A stretch of DNA of 64,000 nt, taken from NCBI GenBank assembly GCA_000752215.1, contig CCFG01000011.1:317109-381108 (forward strand), in the 5' to 3' direction. Positions 63,552-64,000 of this stretch are shown here, piece by piece. How positions within the stretch are numbered: the stretch's first letter is position 1; each line of letters opens with the position of its first letter. Made by a program: the position numbers and the translations under genes. The stretch comes from a bacterium MS4. Lineage in GTDB: Bacteria > Bacillota > Clostridia > Oscillospirales > Acutalibacteraceae. Under the pieces are notes generated by a model. The model was not told where the DNA came from and did no database searches. It saw nothing but the letters and a program-made list of their open reading frames with translations.

Positions 63552-64000
63552 AGGATTCACCCTCCTTTCCCAGAGAATATAAATGATTGAGTATGTTGGA
63601 GCGGAACAAGTCCACTTTCTTTTCCGTATGTACTATTTCTACCGTGCAGATATTGCCGGATTTCTCCAGCGTAATCAGATGATGCTCGGCAAGGACGTCC
63701 AGTGCCGTCAGAAGCTTTGCAAAACCGATCTGCGCAGAGCCGGTTTTCGCCAAAAGGCTTTCCGCTTCCCCGCGAAAGCCGTTCCCCGCACGCACCGCGC
63801 GGTAAACGGCGGCAAATTCGTTCCGGTCCGGTATCAGACCGGAAAGCTCTTCCTGAGACAACGGCTCTTCTCTTTTGGATTTCTCATAAAGCGCAAGCCC
63901 GGCAATGACTTCGTCCAAATCCACATCGGAGCGTTTCAGGTCTTTGATATAGATGGAAAGCGTATTTTTTCCGTTGTACTCCCGCGCTTCCAGCGTGACC
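63526..64000 (-). CDS. recJ: Single-stranded-DNA exonuclease RecJ, 5' part outside window
   Basis: The frame is open from the right window edge and gives the last 157 residues. The visible part starts VTLEAREYNGKNTLSIYIKDL, the end of the OB domain of RecJ. It continues with SGLIPDRNEFAAVYRAVRA and a helical, winged-helix-like tail as in clostridial RecJ. The catalytic DHH domain lies outside. Neighbouring relA supports the call. Identity is probable, not certain, because only the C-terminus is seen. Confidence 0.78.
   Translation of the reverse strand, partial: VTLEAREYNGKNTLSIYIKDLKRSDVDLDEVIAGLALYEKSKREEPLSQEELSGLIPDRNEFAAVYRAVRAGNGFRGEAESLLAKTGSAQIGFAKLLTALDVLAEHHLITLEKSGNICTVEIVHTEKKVDLFRSNILNHLYSLGKEGESYGVAANDV

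Overview
The window reads as chromosomal core from a spore-forming, low-to-moderate-GC member of the Firmicutes (class Clostridia). The Oscillospiraceae / clostridial cluster IV is my best guess, an inference from protein flavour, the separate PurO-type IMP cyclohydrolase and the mix of SigE, SigG, SpoIIGA, YabP, YabQ and YlmC-type sporulation genes. I see no phage, insertion sequence, CRISPR array, rRNA or tRNA gene. Most genes lie on the minus strand and form long operons read right to left.

Layout. 1-4661: histidine operon hisZ-hisG-hisD-hisC-hisB (hisB runs off the left edge), with a sigma-A-type promoter whose -10 lies inside a palindromic operator. 4733-15245: pyrH-frr-uppS-cdsA-dxr-rseP-ispG-polC, the familiar ribosome recycling, isoprenoid, envelope and replication block. 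15384-17288: rpsB-tsf with its own promoter and terminator. 17296-18272: a YlmC/YmxH-like gene and ppa, divergent from one palindromic -35 region. 18296-25068: a GT39/ArnT-like membrane glycosyltransferase, sigG, the CCA-adding enzyme, a family-6 uracil-DNA glycosylase, sigE and spoIIGA. 25221-28740: mazF, a lipoprotein, nnrDE, acpS and a membrane protein. 28783-33967: glycogen use (malQ-glgP) with a divergent LacI-family regulator. 34018-37704: T-box-controlled pheS-pheT. 37727-38419: ireB and an unrecognised small gene. 38429-44018: purine operon purE-purM-purN-purO-like-purH-purD behind a structured leader. 44105-45535: NfeD and SPFH membrane proteins. 45670-47773: groES-groEL with a CIRCE operator. 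47839-53136: lipid kinase, rRNA methyltransferase, hpf, a fumarase alpha subunit, an amidohydrolase and an S1-domain protein. 53170-57632: the yabM-mazG-hup-rqcP-yabP-yabQ-divIC cluster. 57837-64000: a zinc-ribbon protein, a uridine-kinase-like gene, hemZ, an MBL hydrolase, relA and the 3' part of recJ.

The most interesting non-coding element is the roughly 150-nt purE leader (43835-43984). It can fold into one long interrupted rod closed at the predicted transcription start and ends in a strong intrinsic terminator. It also carries a 26-codon ORF with a good ribosome binding site whose stop overlaps an ATG in the purE frame. I do not recognise its RNA family. Other regulatory signals worth checking are the histidine operator, a SigF-like promoter before sigG, a SigE-like promoter before yabP, a long-spacer promoter before spoIIGA, and two 10-bp-phased motif pairs between malQ and the LacI-type gene.
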